Source: RUG563 sp045589355 (GTDB taxonomy: Bacteria > Bacillota > Clostridia > Christensenellales > Aristaeellaceae). From it: a stretch of 64,000 bases of DNA. The DNA is taken from NCBI GenBank assembly GCA_045589355.1, contig JAZNOW010000058.1, positions 121,193-185,192 on the forward strand, given 5' to 3'. The notes below the pieces were generated by a model. It saw nothing but the letters and a program-made list of their open reading frames with translations. It was not told the DNA's origin and did not search any database. Of this stretch, positions 47,072 through 56,395 are shown piece by piece (position 1 is the stretch's first letter; every line of letters begins with the position of its first letter). The position numbers and the translations under genes are program-made.

Positions 47072-49780
47072 TTATCCCAATTCAGCAATACGAGCATCCA
47101 GAGAAATGAGCATTTGCTTATTCTTTTCCAGTTTTTCCTTTTCGGCAGCCACCAGGTTGGCGGGAGCCTTGCTGAGGAAGCCCTGGTTATTCAGCTTGCC
47201 TTCGGCCCGGGCAATTTCGTTGGCCACGTTGTTGCGTTCCTTGGTGAGGCGGGCCTTTTCCTTGGCAAAGTCCACCAGTTCACCCAGGGGAATGAAGAAT
47301 TCGCCGGTCTGGCACACAGCACTGACCGTCTTTTCTTCGATCTTCTGATCGGCAGAGAGCATTTCCAGGGTGGAAACGCCGGCCATACGGTTGAAGTACA
47401 CTTCGGCGCCCTGAATGGCATCCTGCCAGCCTTCGTTGGCCTTTACCATCAGGCGGGCACGCATGGAGGGCTGCACGTTCATGTTGGCGCGGATGTTGCG
47501 GATGGCGCGGATCATTTCCATGATGCCTTCCATCTGGGCGCTTTGAGCGGCGAAGGTGTAGGCGTCGTTGACCTGGGGCCAATCGGCCAGCATGCAGGAA
47601 GCATCCTGCTTGCCGGGCAGGTTCTTGTACACTTCTTCGGTGAGGAAGGGCATGAAGGGATGGAGCAGACGCAAAAGGCCGCTCAGCACATGCTGGAGAA
47701 CTGCGCGGACGGCAGCTTTCCGTTCCATATCTTCGCCAAGCAGGCCGCCCTTGGCCAATTCGATGTACCAGTCGCAGAATTCGCTCCAGATGAAATCGTA
47801 AATCTTCTGGGCGGCCAGGCCGTAATCCGCATCTTCAAAGTATGCGGAAATCTGGGCCACGGCTTCGTTGTATTTGGTCAGAATCCACTGATCGGGGAGC
47901 AGCAGCTGCTTTCCTTCCAGGGTTTCTTCGCCGTCCAGGTTCATCAGCACGAACCGGCTGGCGTTCCACACCTTGTTGGCAAAATTCCGGGCCATTTCCA
48001 CCTTTTCGGTGGAGAAGCGGGTGTCGTTGCCGGGGCTGATGCCCATGACCAGGGAGAAGCGCAGGGCGTCGGCACCGTACTGGTCAATGATTTCCAGGGG
48101 ATCCACACCGTTGCCCAGGGATTTTGACATCTTCCGGCCCAGGGCGTCGCGGACCAGGCCATGGATGACCACGGTGTCAAAGGGCACCTGGCCCATGTTC
48201 TCCAGGGAGGAGAAGATCATGCGGGAAACCCAGAAACCGATGATGTCATAACCGGTGACCAGGGTGTTGGTGGGGAAGAAGTAGGAAAGGTCTTCCGTTT
48301 GTTCCGGCCAGCCCAAAGTGGAGAAGGGCCACAGGGCAGAAGAGAACCAGGTGTCCAGCACGTCTTCATCCTGATGCAGGTGAGCGCTTCCGCACTTGTC
48401 GCAGTGCGTGGGGTCGTCCATGGAGACGATCACCCGGCCGCAGTCTTCGCAATACCAGGCAGGAATGCGATGGCCCCACCACAGCTGACGGGAGATGCAC
48501 CAGTCCCGGGTGTTGCGCATCCAGTTCATGTAAGCCTTGCCGAAACGTTCGGGCAGGAAGCGGGTTTCGCCCTTTTCCACACATTCGATGGCGGGCTTGG
48601 CCAGGGGCTCCATCTTCACGAACCACTGCTTGGAAACCATGGGTTCGATGACGGTGTGGCAGCGGTAGCAGGTGCCCACTTCGTGCTTGAGGGGCTCAAT
48701 TTCTTTCAGCAGGCCAAGGGCCGTCAAATCTTCCACGATGGCCTTGCGGGCATCCTTGGTGGTCATGCCGGCGTACTTGCCGCAATCCAGCACATGGGGT
48801 TCGTTCACGCTTGCCTTGCCTTCGGCAAAGAGGGCATCGGCAGCGGCCTTGTCGGCAGCGCCGGTCATGTGGCCGTCATAGATGAACACGCGCATGATGG
48901 GCAGGTTATGGCGCTGGCCCACTTCGTAGTCGTTGGGGTCATGGGCGGGGGTGATCTTCACCACGCCGGTGCCCTTTTCCATATCGGCATGCTCGTCGCA
49001 GACGATGGGGATTTCTTTATTGATCAGGGGCAGGATCACGTGGCAGCCGTGCAGATGGGCATAGCGGGGGTCATCGGGGTTGATGGCCACAGCGGTATCG
49101 CCCAGCATGGTTTCGGGACGGGTGGTGGCCAATTCCAGCATTTCGCCGGTTTCCTTCACGGGATAGAGGATGTGCCAGAAATTGCCGTCCTTTTCTTCGT
49201 ATTCCACTTCGGCGTCGGAAATGGAGGTGTTGCAGCAGGGGCACCAGTTGATGAGACGGTTGCCCTGGTAGATGAGGCCCTTTTCGTACAGGCGCACAAA
49301 CACTTCGCGAACGGCCTTGGAGCAGCCTTCGTCCATGGTGAAGCGTTCACGGCTCCAGTCGCAGGAGGCGCCCATGCGGCGCAGCTGACGGGTGATGCGT
49401 CCGCCGTATTCGTTTTTCCAGGCCCAGGCATGTTCCAGGAAGCCTTCGCGGCCCAGCATTTCCTTGGTGAGGCCTTCGGCGCGCAGCTTTTCCACCACCT
49501 TCACTTCGGTGGCGATGGAAGCATGGTCGGTGCCGGGGAGCCAGAGGGTGGGATCGCCCTTCATGCGGTGATAGCGGATAAGGCTGTCCTGCAGAACGCC
49601 GTCCATGGCGTGGCCCATGTGCAGCTGGCCTGTAACATTGGGGGGCGGCATGACGATGGTGAAGGGCTTTTTGCTCTTATCGATTTTCGGGGTGAAAGCA
49701 CCGGAGGATTCCCATTTTTCATAGGTTTCCCGTTCGATGGCCTGGGGATTATAGGTTTTTTCCATGTTGAATTCAGCCAT
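47072..49780 (-). CDS. valS: Valyl-tRNA synthetase
   Basis: 902 aa class I aminoacyl-tRNA synthetase. HIGH motif PPNVTGQLHMGHA (about 47-59), KMSKS motif GRKMSKSLGNG (about 528-538), the CP1 editing domain with TTRPETMLGDTAVA, zinc-type CPCCNTSI and CDKCGS knuckles, and a C-terminal coiled coil (about 830-902) that is the Val-arm. Start at 49780 after AAGGAGGGATTCATC. Controlled by the T-box leader just upstream. Confidence 0.97.
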   Translation of the reverse strand: MAEFNMEKTYNPQAIERETYEKWESSGAFTPKIDKSKKPFTIVMPPPNVTGQLHMGHAMDGVLQDSLIRYHRMKGDPTLWLPGTDHASIATEVKVVEKLRAEGLTKEMLGREGFLEHAWAWKNEYGGRITRQLRRMGASCDWSRERFTMDEGCSKAVREVFVRLYEKGLIYQGNRLINWCPCCNTSISDAEVEYEEKDGNFWHILYPVKETGEMLELATTRPETMLGDTAVAINPDDPRYAHLHGCHVILPLINKEIPIVCDEHADMEKGTGVVKITPAHDPNDYEVGQRHNLPIMRVFIYDGHMTGAADKAAADALFAEGKASVNEPHVLDCGKYAGMTTKDARKAIVEDLTALGLLKEIEPLKHEVGTCYRCHTVIEPMVSKQWFVKMEPLAKPAIECVEKGETRFLPERFGKAYMNWMRNTRDWCISRQLWWGHRIPAWYCEDCGRVIVSMDDPTHCDKCGSAHLHQDEDVLDTWFSSALWPFSTLGWPEQTEDLSYFFPTNTLVTGYDIIGFWVSRMIFSSLENMGQVPFDTVVIHGLVRDALGRKMSKSLGNGVDPLEIIDQYGADALRFSLVMGISPGNDTRFSTEKVEMARNFANKVWNASRFVLMNLDGEETLEGKQLLLPDQWILTKYNEAVAQISAYFEDADYGLAAQKIYDFIWSEFCDWYIELAKGGLLGEDMERKAAVRAVLQHVLSGLLRLLHPFMPFLTEEVYKNLPGKQDASCMLADWPQVNDAYTFAAQSAQMEGIMEMIRAIRNIRANMNVQPSMRARLMVKANEGWQDAIQGAEVYFNRMAGVSTLEMLSADQKIEEKTVSAVCQTGEFFIPLGELVDFAKEKARLTKERNNVANEIARAEGKLNNQGFLSKAPANLVAAEKEKLEKNKQMLISLDARIAELG

Positions 49781-49876
49781 GATGAATCCCTCCTTGTAGC
49801 TGTTTTGGCGTTAAAGCGCATGGGAATGCGCAGGGATGAAGGGGAATGGGGGAGGTGATGAAAAACCTCCAAATAC

Positions 49877-50105
49877 AACAAAAGCCGCCCATCCTCAAAG
49901 GACGGAGCGACCCCGTGGTACCACCTTATTTCACGATGAAAGATGCTTTCATCGCCTCATTGCGCTGTAACGTGCGCCAGACGTGCGGACTACTTTTGTT
50001 CACCCGCAGCCCTCCCGGGCGACTTTCTGCCTTTTCCTTCCCAAGCGGTCTTTCAGCCGGTGAACCGCTCTCTCTGAGGGGGATGAAAGCATACTCCTCC
50101 CGTTC
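49877..50105 (-). promoter_or_regulatory. T-box riboswitch of valS
   Basis: Minus-strand leader of about 230 nt. The T-box sequence AAGGTGGTACCACGG (about 49915-49929) is followed by a terminator helix (GCTCCGTCC ... GGATGGGCGGC, 49881-49908) and TTTTG. Stem I begins near 50105 with GAACGGGAGGAGTATGC (AGUA-type loop) and GAGAGAGCGG. A Val codon, GTA (49991-49993) or GTC (49988-49990), lies in the right place for the specifier. Uncharged tRNA-Val would stabilise the antiterminator and turn on valS. Confidence 0.93.
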
Positions 50106-50111
50106 ATGGGG

Positions 50112-50141
50112 ACTGTATGAAGAAAGCCTGAAGGGGGGCAA
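50112..50141 (-). promoter_or_regulatory. Putative valS T-box promoter
   Basis: Minus-strand TTGCCC (50136-50141), 18-bp spacer, TACAGT (50112-50117), embedded in the rpmF terminator. Confidence 0.45.
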
Positions 50142-50153
50142 TCCCCCTTCAGG
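50119..50153 (-). terminator. Terminator of yceD-rpmF
   Basis: Eleven-bp stem CCTGAAGGGGG / CCCCCTTCAGG then CTTTCTTC on the minus strand. Confidence 0.85.
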
Positions 50154-50185
50154 ATAGCGGCAATTCAATTGCCGTTGAGGAACAC

Positions 50186-50377
50186 TTACGCGTTCTTTTC
50201 TTCGTCAACAGTGATGACCTGCTTGCCATCGTAGTAACCGCAATTCTTGCAGACGCGATGGGCCAGCTTCATCTTGTGGCACTGGGAGCATTCCACGATA
50301 GCAGGAAGCTGCAGCTTCCAGTTGGCACGACGGCTACGGCCACGAGCCTTGGATACTTTTCCTTTGGGCAGAGCCAT
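50186..50377 (-). CDS. rpmF: 50S ribosomal protein L32
   Basis: 63 aa. Start at 50377 gives the canonical MALPKGKVSKARGRSRRANW N-terminus; the longer frame overlaps yceD. The zinc knuckle is the four-Cys type CSQCH ... CKNCGYYDGKQV, so it is the zinc-binding (C+) form used when zinc is available. It follows yceD by 2 nt, the standard order. Confidence 0.97.
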   Translation of the reverse strand: MALPKGKVSKARGRSRRANWKLQLPAIVECSQCHKMKLAHRVCKNCGYYDGKQVITVDEEKNA

Positions 50378-50379
50378 AA

Positions 50380-50910
50380 TTACACCTCCTGATCCTTTGT
50401 CAGCAATTGCTGCAATGCCGAAAAAGGATGCTGGTCGGGCATGTCCTTCTGGCAAGCATGCGTGATTTGTTCATCCGGCTGCATCTGGGAAAGCACTTCG
50501 CAATCTTCACCGCAGGTGAAGCGCATGGGCAGTTCCAGTACGGCCAGGGTGAGCGCCAAGTGGGCCAAGTCCACTTTGGAACCTTCAAATTCCAAACGCT
50601 CGTCATCCTCTTCGTCAGGCATCTCTTCCTGCTGGGGGTAACGGCTGATGCGGGTGAAGATTTCGTCGAAATCCACTTCAATGGGATGGGCCACAGGCTT
50701 GAGACAGCCGGCACACACTGCATTGGCAACAGCGGTTAACACGCCATGGATGTGCAGGCTTTCGCCTGCCATGGAGAAGTGCCCTTTCAGGCATACGTCG
50801 GTGAAGGTGATTTCCTCGCCGAATACATCCTGAGGGGGGATGAAGTCACTGTGTTCGAAGAAAATTTCTTCGCCTGGGGCGCGCAACGCCCGGGAAATGT
50901 CCAGCAGCAT
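50380..50910 (-). CDS. yceD: YceD / DUF177 family protein
   Basis: 176 aa; ATG at 50910 has GGAGG 7 nt upstream (an in-frame TTG at 50916 is less good). The conserved CAGCLKPVAHPIEVDFDEIF block and the acidic EEDDERLEF segment identify DUF177, a protein linked to 23S rRNA processing in plants and bacteria and nearly always encoded before rpmF. A second Cys pair (CGEDCEVLSQ) near the C-terminus suggests metal binding. Confidence 0.93.
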   Translation of the reverse strand: MLLDISRALRAPGEEIFFEHSDFIPPQDVFGEEITFTDVCLKGHFSMAGESLHIHGVLTAVANAVCAGCLKPVAHPIEVDFDEIFTRISRYPQQEEMPDEEDDERLEFEGSKVDLAHLALTLAVLELPMRFTCGEDCEVLSQMQPDEQITHACQKDMPDQHPFSALQQLLTKDQEV

Positions 50911-50939
50911 GCACAAACCTCCAATCGTGACCGTCTGCT

Positions 50940-50969
50940 ATTATACAATTTCCAAAGCCGCTTTGTCAA
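50940..50969 (-). promoter_or_regulatory. Promoter of yceD-rpmF
   Basis: Minus-strand consensus TTGACA (50964-50969), 18-bp spacer, TATAAT (50940-50945). Confidence 0.88.
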
Positions 50970-51032
50970 TATGTTTTTCCTCTTTTTCCCGAAGAAAAAC
51001 GGCGTTTTCCATCACAAAAGTGTTAATTTTTC

Positions 51033-51986
51033 TCATTCTTCCCTTTCTTTTTGCAAAAGGGTGGAAAGCAGTGCTTCCACCTGGGAAAGGGAGGTGGCCA
51101 GGTTCAGCCGGGTGCGCAGTTTGGCCACGCCGCGCTGGCCTGTCACATACCAGCCAAGATGCTTGCGCATTTCCAGCATGCCGCTTTTTTCGCCCTTCCA
51201 GGCGATCATTTCCCGGCAGTGGCGAAGGGCCAACTGCATGATCTCTTCAAAGGGCGGTTTTTGGTACTCTTCCCCGGCGAAGGCGGCCTTGATTTCCTCG
51301 AACAGCCAGGGATTGCCAAGGGCACCGCGCCCCACGGCCAGCGAATGGCAGCCGGTGACGCGTGCACATTCCAGGGCTGACGCCCCGTCCCAGATATCGC
51401 CGTTGGCAGTAACGGGCACAGATACGGCCTGACGCACTTTGGCAATTTCTTCCCAGTTGGCCTTGCCGGAATACTGCTGTTTTCTGGTGCGGCCATGCAC
51501 GCAAAGGGCGGTGGCGCCGGCGTCCGTGACGGCTTTGGCAAACTCCACGGCGTTGATGGATTCTTCATCCCAGCCGATGCGCATTTTGACGGTGACGGGC
51601 AAAAGGGATGCCTTTACGCACCGGCGCACAATTTCCGCTGCCAGGGGGATATCCTTCATCAAGGCGCTGCCGCTCTGACCCCCCACCACCTTCTGGGCCG
51701 GGCAGCCCATGTTGATATCCACGGCGGAGAAAAGCCCCATTTCGGACAGCCTTGCCGCGGCCATTTCCATATGCTCCGGCACGGAGCCGAAAATCTGCAC
51801 GGCAAGGGGGCCTTCGTTTTCCTGGCGCGCCAGCAGGAAACGGTAGGCGTTGCGGTCTTTGGGGGCAGTCAAAAAGCCCTGGGCCGATACCATTTCGGTG
51901 GTGGCCAGGTCGCAGCCCGTTTCAAAACACAGGCCCCGGAACACCTGATCGGTGATGCCGGCCATGGGTGCAAGAGCAAGATGCAT
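51033..51986 (-). CDS. dus: tRNA-dihydrouridine synthase
   Basis: 317-aa flavoenzyme reducing uridine in the tRNA D loop. ATG at 51986 after TTCGAGGATTTTT. TIM-barrel with LAPMAGITD, the catalytic Cys in NMGCPAQKVV (about residue 92), KMRIGWDE and HGRTRKQQYSG for FMN/tRNA binding, NGDIWDG and GRGALGNPWLF for FMN phosphate. C-terminal helical RNA-binding domain (about 240-317). Probably co-transcribed with the membrane-anchored protein 16 nt upstream. Confidence 0.95.
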   Translation of the reverse strand: MHLALAPMAGITDQVFRGLCFETGCDLATTEMVSAQGFLTAPKDRNAYRFLLARQENEGPLAVQIFGSVPEHMEMAAARLSEMGLFSAVDINMGCPAQKVVGGQSGSALMKDIPLAAEIVRRCVKASLLPVTVKMRIGWDEESINAVEFAKAVTDAGATALCVHGRTRKQQYSGKANWEEIAKVRQAVSVPVTANGDIWDGASALECARVTGCHSLAVGRGALGNPWLFEEIKAAFAGEEYQKPPFEEIMQLALRHCREMIAWKGEKSGMLEMRKHLGWYVTGQRGVAKLRTRLNLATSLSQVEALLSTLLQKEREE

Positions 51987-52002
51987 AAAAATCCTCGAAT
52001 TT

Positions 52003-52530
52003 CTAATTGATGTAGCGGGCAACCGTCAGATTTTTGATGCGCCACTGGTTGTTTTCCTTGGTGAGCAGCACGTTGTACTGCACCTTTTGCCACTGGGGCT
52101 GGGAGGTGAGGTTCATGTTCTGCTGGTTATCCCGGCCGGACTGGTTCAGCTTGCCGTCAATGCCGGGTATTTCTTCGGTGATGGTGGCCTGTGCGGTATC
52201 GTCCCAGGGCCAGCACCAGAAGGAATCCAGATGGATGCGGTGGTCAATGCCGGTGACAGAATAGTAATTCCGGTAGACGGAAACGCCGTTTTGCACTTCC
52301 AGCAGCATGGGATCCCGCTCCAGGTAGGCGGGGGCGAAGTAGACGGAAAGGTCGTCCCCCGTATCCATGAGGATCACCTGGGCACGCCGGGCCATGCCAT
52401 CCTTGAGGATGATGTAGATGTTGGTGGCGTTCATGGAAAAATAAAAGGCGGTGGTGATCAGCCCCAGCACGATCAGAATGATCAGAAGCCGGGACGCCAC
52501 ATACCAGATCAGCCTGCGTAAATACTGCAC
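52003..52530 (-). CDS. Membrane-anchored protein of unknown function
   Basis: 175 aa if started at the GTG at 52530, which follows AAAAGGAGCATCTT; longer frames lack a site. One N-terminal membrane helix (about 10-32; LLIILIVLGLITTAFYFSMN) then an extracytoplasmic region with aromatic-rich strands (LDSFWCWPWDD, QYNVLLTKENNQWRIKNLTV). The C-terminal pattern resembles small NTF2-like exported domains. No catalytic motif; function unknown. Shares an operon with dus. Confidence 0.65.
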   Translation of the reverse strand: MQYLRRLIWYVASRLLIILIVLGLITTAFYFSMNATNIYIILKDGMARRAQVILMDTGDDLSVYFAPAYLERDPMLLEVQNGVSVYRNYYSVTGIDHRIHLDSFWCWPWDDTAQATITEEIPGIDGKLNQSGRDNQQNMNLTSQPQWQKVQYNVLLTKENNQWRIKNLTVARYIN

Positions 52531-52684
52531 AAGATGCTCCTTTTCTTTCACAAAAGCGTTATGGCCATAAAACCACAAATACATTATACCATGCAGCGGG
52601 CCAAAACGCCAGCAAAAGCGCATGGCCCCTGCAAAAAATAAAACGGCGCACCGGCGAAAAAACTTCCCGCAGCGCCATAAGCGG

Positions 52685-52714
52685 TTGAATAGCGGGGAAA
52701 GAATGTGCTATAAT
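52685..52714 (+). promoter_or_regulatory. Promoter of murG
   Basis: TTGAAT (52685-52690), 18-bp spacer, TATAAT (52709-52714), followed by AAAAAGGAGG before the start. Confidence 0.78.
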
Positions 52715-52750
52715 GGTAGGGTAAGGAAGAAAAAGGAGGCGCAAACGAAA

Positions 52751-53815
52751 GTGAAGCGCATTGTATTGACGGGCGGCGGTACGGCCGGCCATGTAACGCC
52801 CCATCTGGCCCTGATGCCCCATTTGAAGGAGATGGGCTATGATATCCACTACATCGGCACCGAAAAAGGCATTGAACACCAGATGATGGAGCAGGTGGAA
52901 GGGGTCACCTATCATGCCGTGCAAAGCGGCAAGCTGCGCCGGTATTTTGACTGGAAAAACTTTACCGATCCCTTCCGGGTGATCTGGGGCGCCTTCCAGT
53001 CCGCCCATCAGATTGGCAAGCTGAAGCCCGACGTGTGTTTTTCCAAGGGCGGGTTTGTGTCCGTTCCTGTGGTGGTGGGCGCATGGCTGCACCGTGTGCC
53101 GGTGATCTGCCATGAAAGCGACCTGACCCCCGGCCTTGCCAACAAAATTGCCGCCAAGTTTGCAAAAAAGGTGGCGGCCACCTTTCCCGAATGCGCCAAG
53201 GCCATCGGGGAAAAGGGCGTCTTTACCGGCACGCCCCTTCGGCCTGAACTGTTCAGCGGCAAGAAGGAGGAGGGCCTTCGCCTGTGCGGCTTTGACGGCG
53301 AAAAGCCCATCCTGATGATGATGGGGGGCAGCCTGGGTGCCCAGAAGGTGAACGAAGCGCTGCGGGGGGCCCTGCCCAGGCTGCTGGAAAAAATGGACGT
53401 GGTGCATATCACCGGCAAGGGCAACCTGGACGAAAGCCTGAATGCCCTGCAGGGCTACAAGCAGTTTGAATTTATCAGTGAAGAATTGCCCCACATTTTT
53501 GCCTGCGCCGATTATGTGCTTTCCCGCGCCGGCAGCAACGCCCTGTGCGAATTCCAGGCACTGAAAAAGCCCATGCTGCTGGTGCCCTATCCCAAGGGGG
53601 CCAGCCGGGGAGACCAGATCCTGAACGCGGCCAGCTATGAAAAGCGGGGCCTGTGCCATGTATTGGCCCAGGAAAACATGACGGCGGATACGCTTTATGA
53701 TGCGCTGGAAAAGCTGATCGGGGACAAGGATAACCTGATCCGCAATCTGGAAAATGCACCCCCTGCCGACGGCACCCAGGCCGTATTGAAGATGATTGAA
53801 GAAGCCGTGAAATAA
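52751..53815 (+). CDS. murG: MurG-family UDP-GlcNAc transferase
   Basis: 354 aa GT28 glycosyltransferase adding GlcNAc to lipid I to make lipid II at the inner leaflet. GTG at 52751 chosen from the AAAAAGGAGG 12 nt upstream and the usual N-terminus KRIVLTGGGTAGHVTPHLAL. Other marks: GGFVSVPVVVGAW, HESDLTPGLANK (E. coli type is HEQN), GGSLGAQKVNE and the donor-binding SRAGSNALCEFQALKKPMLL. Stand-alone rather than in a dcw cluster, and somewhat divergent at the HE-x2-x-PG motif, so it may be a second MurG paralogue. Confidence 0.9.
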   Translation: MKRIVLTGGGTAGHVTPHLALMPHLKEMGYDIHYIGTEKGIEHQMMEQVEGVTYHAVQSGKLRRYFDWKNFTDPFRVIWGAFQSAHQIGKLKPDVCFSKGGFVSVPVVVGAWLHRVPVICHESDLTPGLANKIAAKFAKKVAATFPECAKAIGEKGVFTGTPLRPELFSGKKEEGLRLCGFDGEKPILMMMGGSLGAQKVNEALRGALPRLLEKMDVVHITGKGNLDESLNALQGYKQFEFISEELPHIFACADYVLSRAGSNALCEFQALKKPMLLVPYPKGASRGDQILNAASYEKRGLCHVLAQENMTADTLYDALEKLIGDKDNLIRNLENAPPADGTQAVLKMIEEAVK

Positions 53816-53854
53816 CCGGGCTTTCCGTCATGACGGCAGAAAAAAGCAGAACAA

Positions 53855-53889
53855 AAAAGCTCTTCTCCCATAGGAGAGAAGAGCTTTTT
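53855..53889. terminator. Bidirectional terminator between murG and htrA
   Basis: GCTCTTCTC (53859-53867) / GAGAAGAGC (53876-53884) flanked by A-rich and TTTTT. Confidence 0.93.
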
Positions 53890-53899
53890 GCTTGCTTGT

Positions 53900-55198
53900 T
53901 TACATGGAACGGTTATCGATCACCCGCAGGATGATGGTCAGCTCCAGGTATTCGCCTTCGCCCACCTGCGTCAGGTCGATCACGCTGTCGTCAGCCTGGC
54001 TGGCCAGGCCTTCGTCGCGGAACACTTTCAGCTTGATTTCGTCGCCTTCCTTGTGGCCCTGCACTTTTGCGATCACGGCATCGCTGGTGCCGGTCACTTC
54101 GCCGTCCACTTCCACAATGATATCGCCGGCCTTCACGCCGCCTTCCGCAGCGGGGGAGCCTGCTTCCACTTCACGCACCAGGGCACCCTGGGGCAGCACG
54201 CCCACAGCCTGGCTGGTGACGGAGGAGACGGTGACGCCAAGACGGGGCTTGCCCAGCAGGGGGCTGTTGACGGAAGCGGAGGATTCCTGCTCGTCGGTGC
54301 CGGTGGCATCGGGCACATCGGTGCTGTCATAATCCCGCAGCACCTGTTCGATGAGGGGCTTGGCCACATTGATGGGGATGCACATGCCGATGTTATCGAT
54401 GGTGGTGGTGGAGAAATAGCCGGAGGAAGAATATTTCCGGGAGGGGATGCCCTGCAGCTGGCCCAGCACGTTGAACATGCCGCCGCCGGAGTTGCCGGAG
54501 TTGATGGCGGCGTCCACCTGGATCATGGTGTTGGTGATGGAGGTGCGGCGGCCGTAGCGGTCATAGGTGGTATCGGTAATTTCGCGGTCCAGGGCGGAAA
54601 CGATGCCCACGGTCATGGTGCGGGCAAAATCTTCACCCAGGGGGTTGCCGATCACGATGGCCCATTCGCCCACCTGCAGCTGGTCGCTGTCACCCAGGGG
54701 CACGGCGGGCAGATCCAGCCCGGGCACCAGCAGGATGGCGATATCCAGATCGGCATCGTAGGCTACAACCTGGGATTCGTGCTCGCTTTCGTCGTTGGCG
54801 ATGGTGATGGTGACGCGGTGCGCGTCTTCAATGACGTGGTAGTTGGTCAATACATGGCCATAGTTGGAAATAACCACGCCGCTGCCGGTACCGGAAAGGG
54901 TTTCCCGGGCAGAGCCGGGGCGGTTGCCGTAGCCATAGCCGTAACCGTAGCCATAGCCGTAGGAGGAGTAGGTGACGGTGTAATTGTTTACGCCTACCAC
55001 GCTGTTGCGAACGGAATTGGCAACGGGGATGAAGGGGCTGGTGACTTGCGCGGGATCGGTTTGGGTATTGACGATGGCGTTAATTTCGGCGTCAGAAATC
55101 TTGCCGTCATCTGCAAATGCGGAAAGCAGGGTGCAGCTCAGCAGGACCGTGACGAGCAGTACGGCCAGCAGGCTTCTGGAGATGGGGTGGTTTTTCAT
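53900..55198 (-). CDS. htrA: HtrA-like serine protease (S1C) with PDZ domain
   Basis: 432 aa, start at 55198 after AAGGAGGCTTATCAAA. Signal peptide or anchor (1-31), a Tyr-Gly repeat (GYGYGYGYGYGYG, about 82-94), trypsin-like domain with catalytic His (TNYHVIED), Asp (DADLDIAIL) and Ser (INSGNSGGGMF), then one PDZ domain (about 310-405). It degrades misfolded extracytoplasmic proteins. The GY tract is encoded by a short-period repeat (about 54925-54965) that could vary in length by slippage. Confidence 0.92.
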   Translation of the reverse strand: MKNHPISRSLLAVLLVTVLLSCTLLSAFADDGKISDAEINAIVNTQTDPAQVTSPFIPVANSVRNSVVGVNNYTVTYSSYGYGYGYGYGYGNRPGSARETLSGTGSGVVISNYGHVLTNYHVIEDAHRVTITIANDESEHESQVVAYDADLDIAILLVPGLDLPAVPLGDSDQLQVGEWAIVIGNPLGEDFARTMTVGIVSALDREITDTTYDRYGRRTSITNTMIQVDAAINSGNSGGGMFNVLGQLQGIPSRKYSSSGYFSTTTIDNIGMCIPINVAKPLIEQVLRDYDSTDVPDATGTDEQESSASVNSPLLGKPRLGVTVSSVTSQAVGVLPQGALVREVEAGSPAAEGGVKAGDIIVEVDGEVTGTSDAVIAKVQGHKEGDEIKLKVFRDEGLASQADDSVIDLTQVGEGEYLELTIILRVIDNRSM

Positions 55199-55358
55199 TT
55201 TGATAAGCCTCCTTAACCGGTAAAACCGGGGGTAATAGGTTCCCATTTACTGGGTACGGTATTATCATACAGGATAAAAATGAATGAAGTTTGAACAGAG
55301 GATGAAAGGATTGGGACAAACGGGGATATTTTTTGCAAAACAGGGGCAAAGTATGCTG

Positions 55359-56228
55359 TCAGACACCGGTAAAATCAAACGATGGGGTAAAGGCGGCATC
55401 GCTGGAGGTTTTTTCCTGGGTGTAGCCGGAAAGCTGCAGGTATTCAAAATGCTCCAGCACCCGTTGGTATTCGGTATCGGTTACGGTGCGGTCCAGCCCT
55501 TTGATGCGGCAAAAGGGCTGGGGCGTGTATTGGCGCATGAGGGCGACGGGCGTGCCCTTGGGCAGCTTTTCCGCAATAAAATCCAGCACCTGCATGGAGT
55601 CTTTGGTGCAGCCGGGCAGGATAAGGTGGCGGATGAGGGTGCCTTTTTGCATGAGCCCGTCCGGGTCGTAGACGGGGGCGCCGGTCTGCCGGCACATTTC
55701 GGAAAGGGCAGCGGAAGCTACCTCAAAATAATCCGGCGCCTTGGCGCACAGGGCGGAAAGCCGGGGGGAAACATGCTTCATATCCGGCAGGTAAACGTCC
55801 ACCACACCCTCCAGCATTTTCAGCGTGTCCAATGCTTCATAGCCGCCGCAGTTCCACACGATGGGAATGGGGGGCTTGTAGATTTTCAGCGCTTCCAGAA
55901 TTTGCGGCACAAAGGGGGTGGCGGTGACGAAGTTAAGGTTGTGGGCGCCCTGCTCGTACAGGGATTGGAAAATTTCAGCAAGCCGCTGCACGGAAACCTC
56001 CTTGCCGTGGCCTTCGTGGGACAGGCTGTGGTTCTGGCAATAGGCACAGCGGAGGGTGCAGCCGGAAAAGAAGAGGGCGCCGCTGCCTTTTGTGCCGGCA
56101 ATGCAGGGCTCCTCCCAGAAATGCAGGGCGGCCCGGGCAAGCTTGGGCTGGACGCCCATGCCGCAGAAACCTGCTTGGACGGACCGGTCCACCCGGCATT
56201 TGCGTGGGCATAATGTGCATTGTGTCAT
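55359..56228 (-). CDS. Radical SAM protein (PflA-like, COG1313)
   Basis: 289 aa; ATG at 56228 after AAAGGCCACACC. Two cysteine sets: an N-terminal CTLCPRKCRVDR ... AGFCGM cluster-like motif and the radical SAM motif SGCTLRCAYCQN (CxxxCxxC). Later blocks VYLPDMKHV and LPGCTKDSMQVLD are typical of COG1313 uncharacterised activating enzymes. No partner glycyl-radical enzyme is near. The upstream sequence carries a short AT-rich repeated motif. Confidence 0.85.
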   Translation of the reverse strand: MTQCTLCPRKCRVDRSVQAGFCGMGVQPKLARAALHFWEEPCIAGTKGSGALFFSGCTLRCAYCQNHSLSHEGHGKEVSVQRLAEIFQSLYEQGAHNLNFVTATPFVPQILEALKIYKPPIPIVWNCGGYEALDTLKMLEGVVDVYLPDMKHVSPRLSALCAKAPDYFEVASAALSEMCRQTGAPVYDPDGLMQKGTLIRHLILPGCTKDSMQVLDFIAEKLPKGTPVALMRQYTPQPFCRIKGLDRTVTDTEYQRVLEHFEYLQLSGYTQEKTSSDAAFTPSFDFTGV

Positions 56229-56395
56229 GGTGTGGCCTTTCAGTGAGTTCAGAATGAAGAATGAAGAATTCAGAATTATGGTTTGTTTTGAAAAAGTGGT
56301 ATGTGGTCTTAAGCGGTTTCTTATCAAGTATCAGGGAGAAAGCAGAAATAAATTTTCTTCCGGAGATATTCCCTACAGGTTTTTTCGGAGGGGGT

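Noticed and set aside
48161..49858. 565-codon plus-strand frame opposite valS
   Set aside because: Complement artefact; valS is unambiguous.
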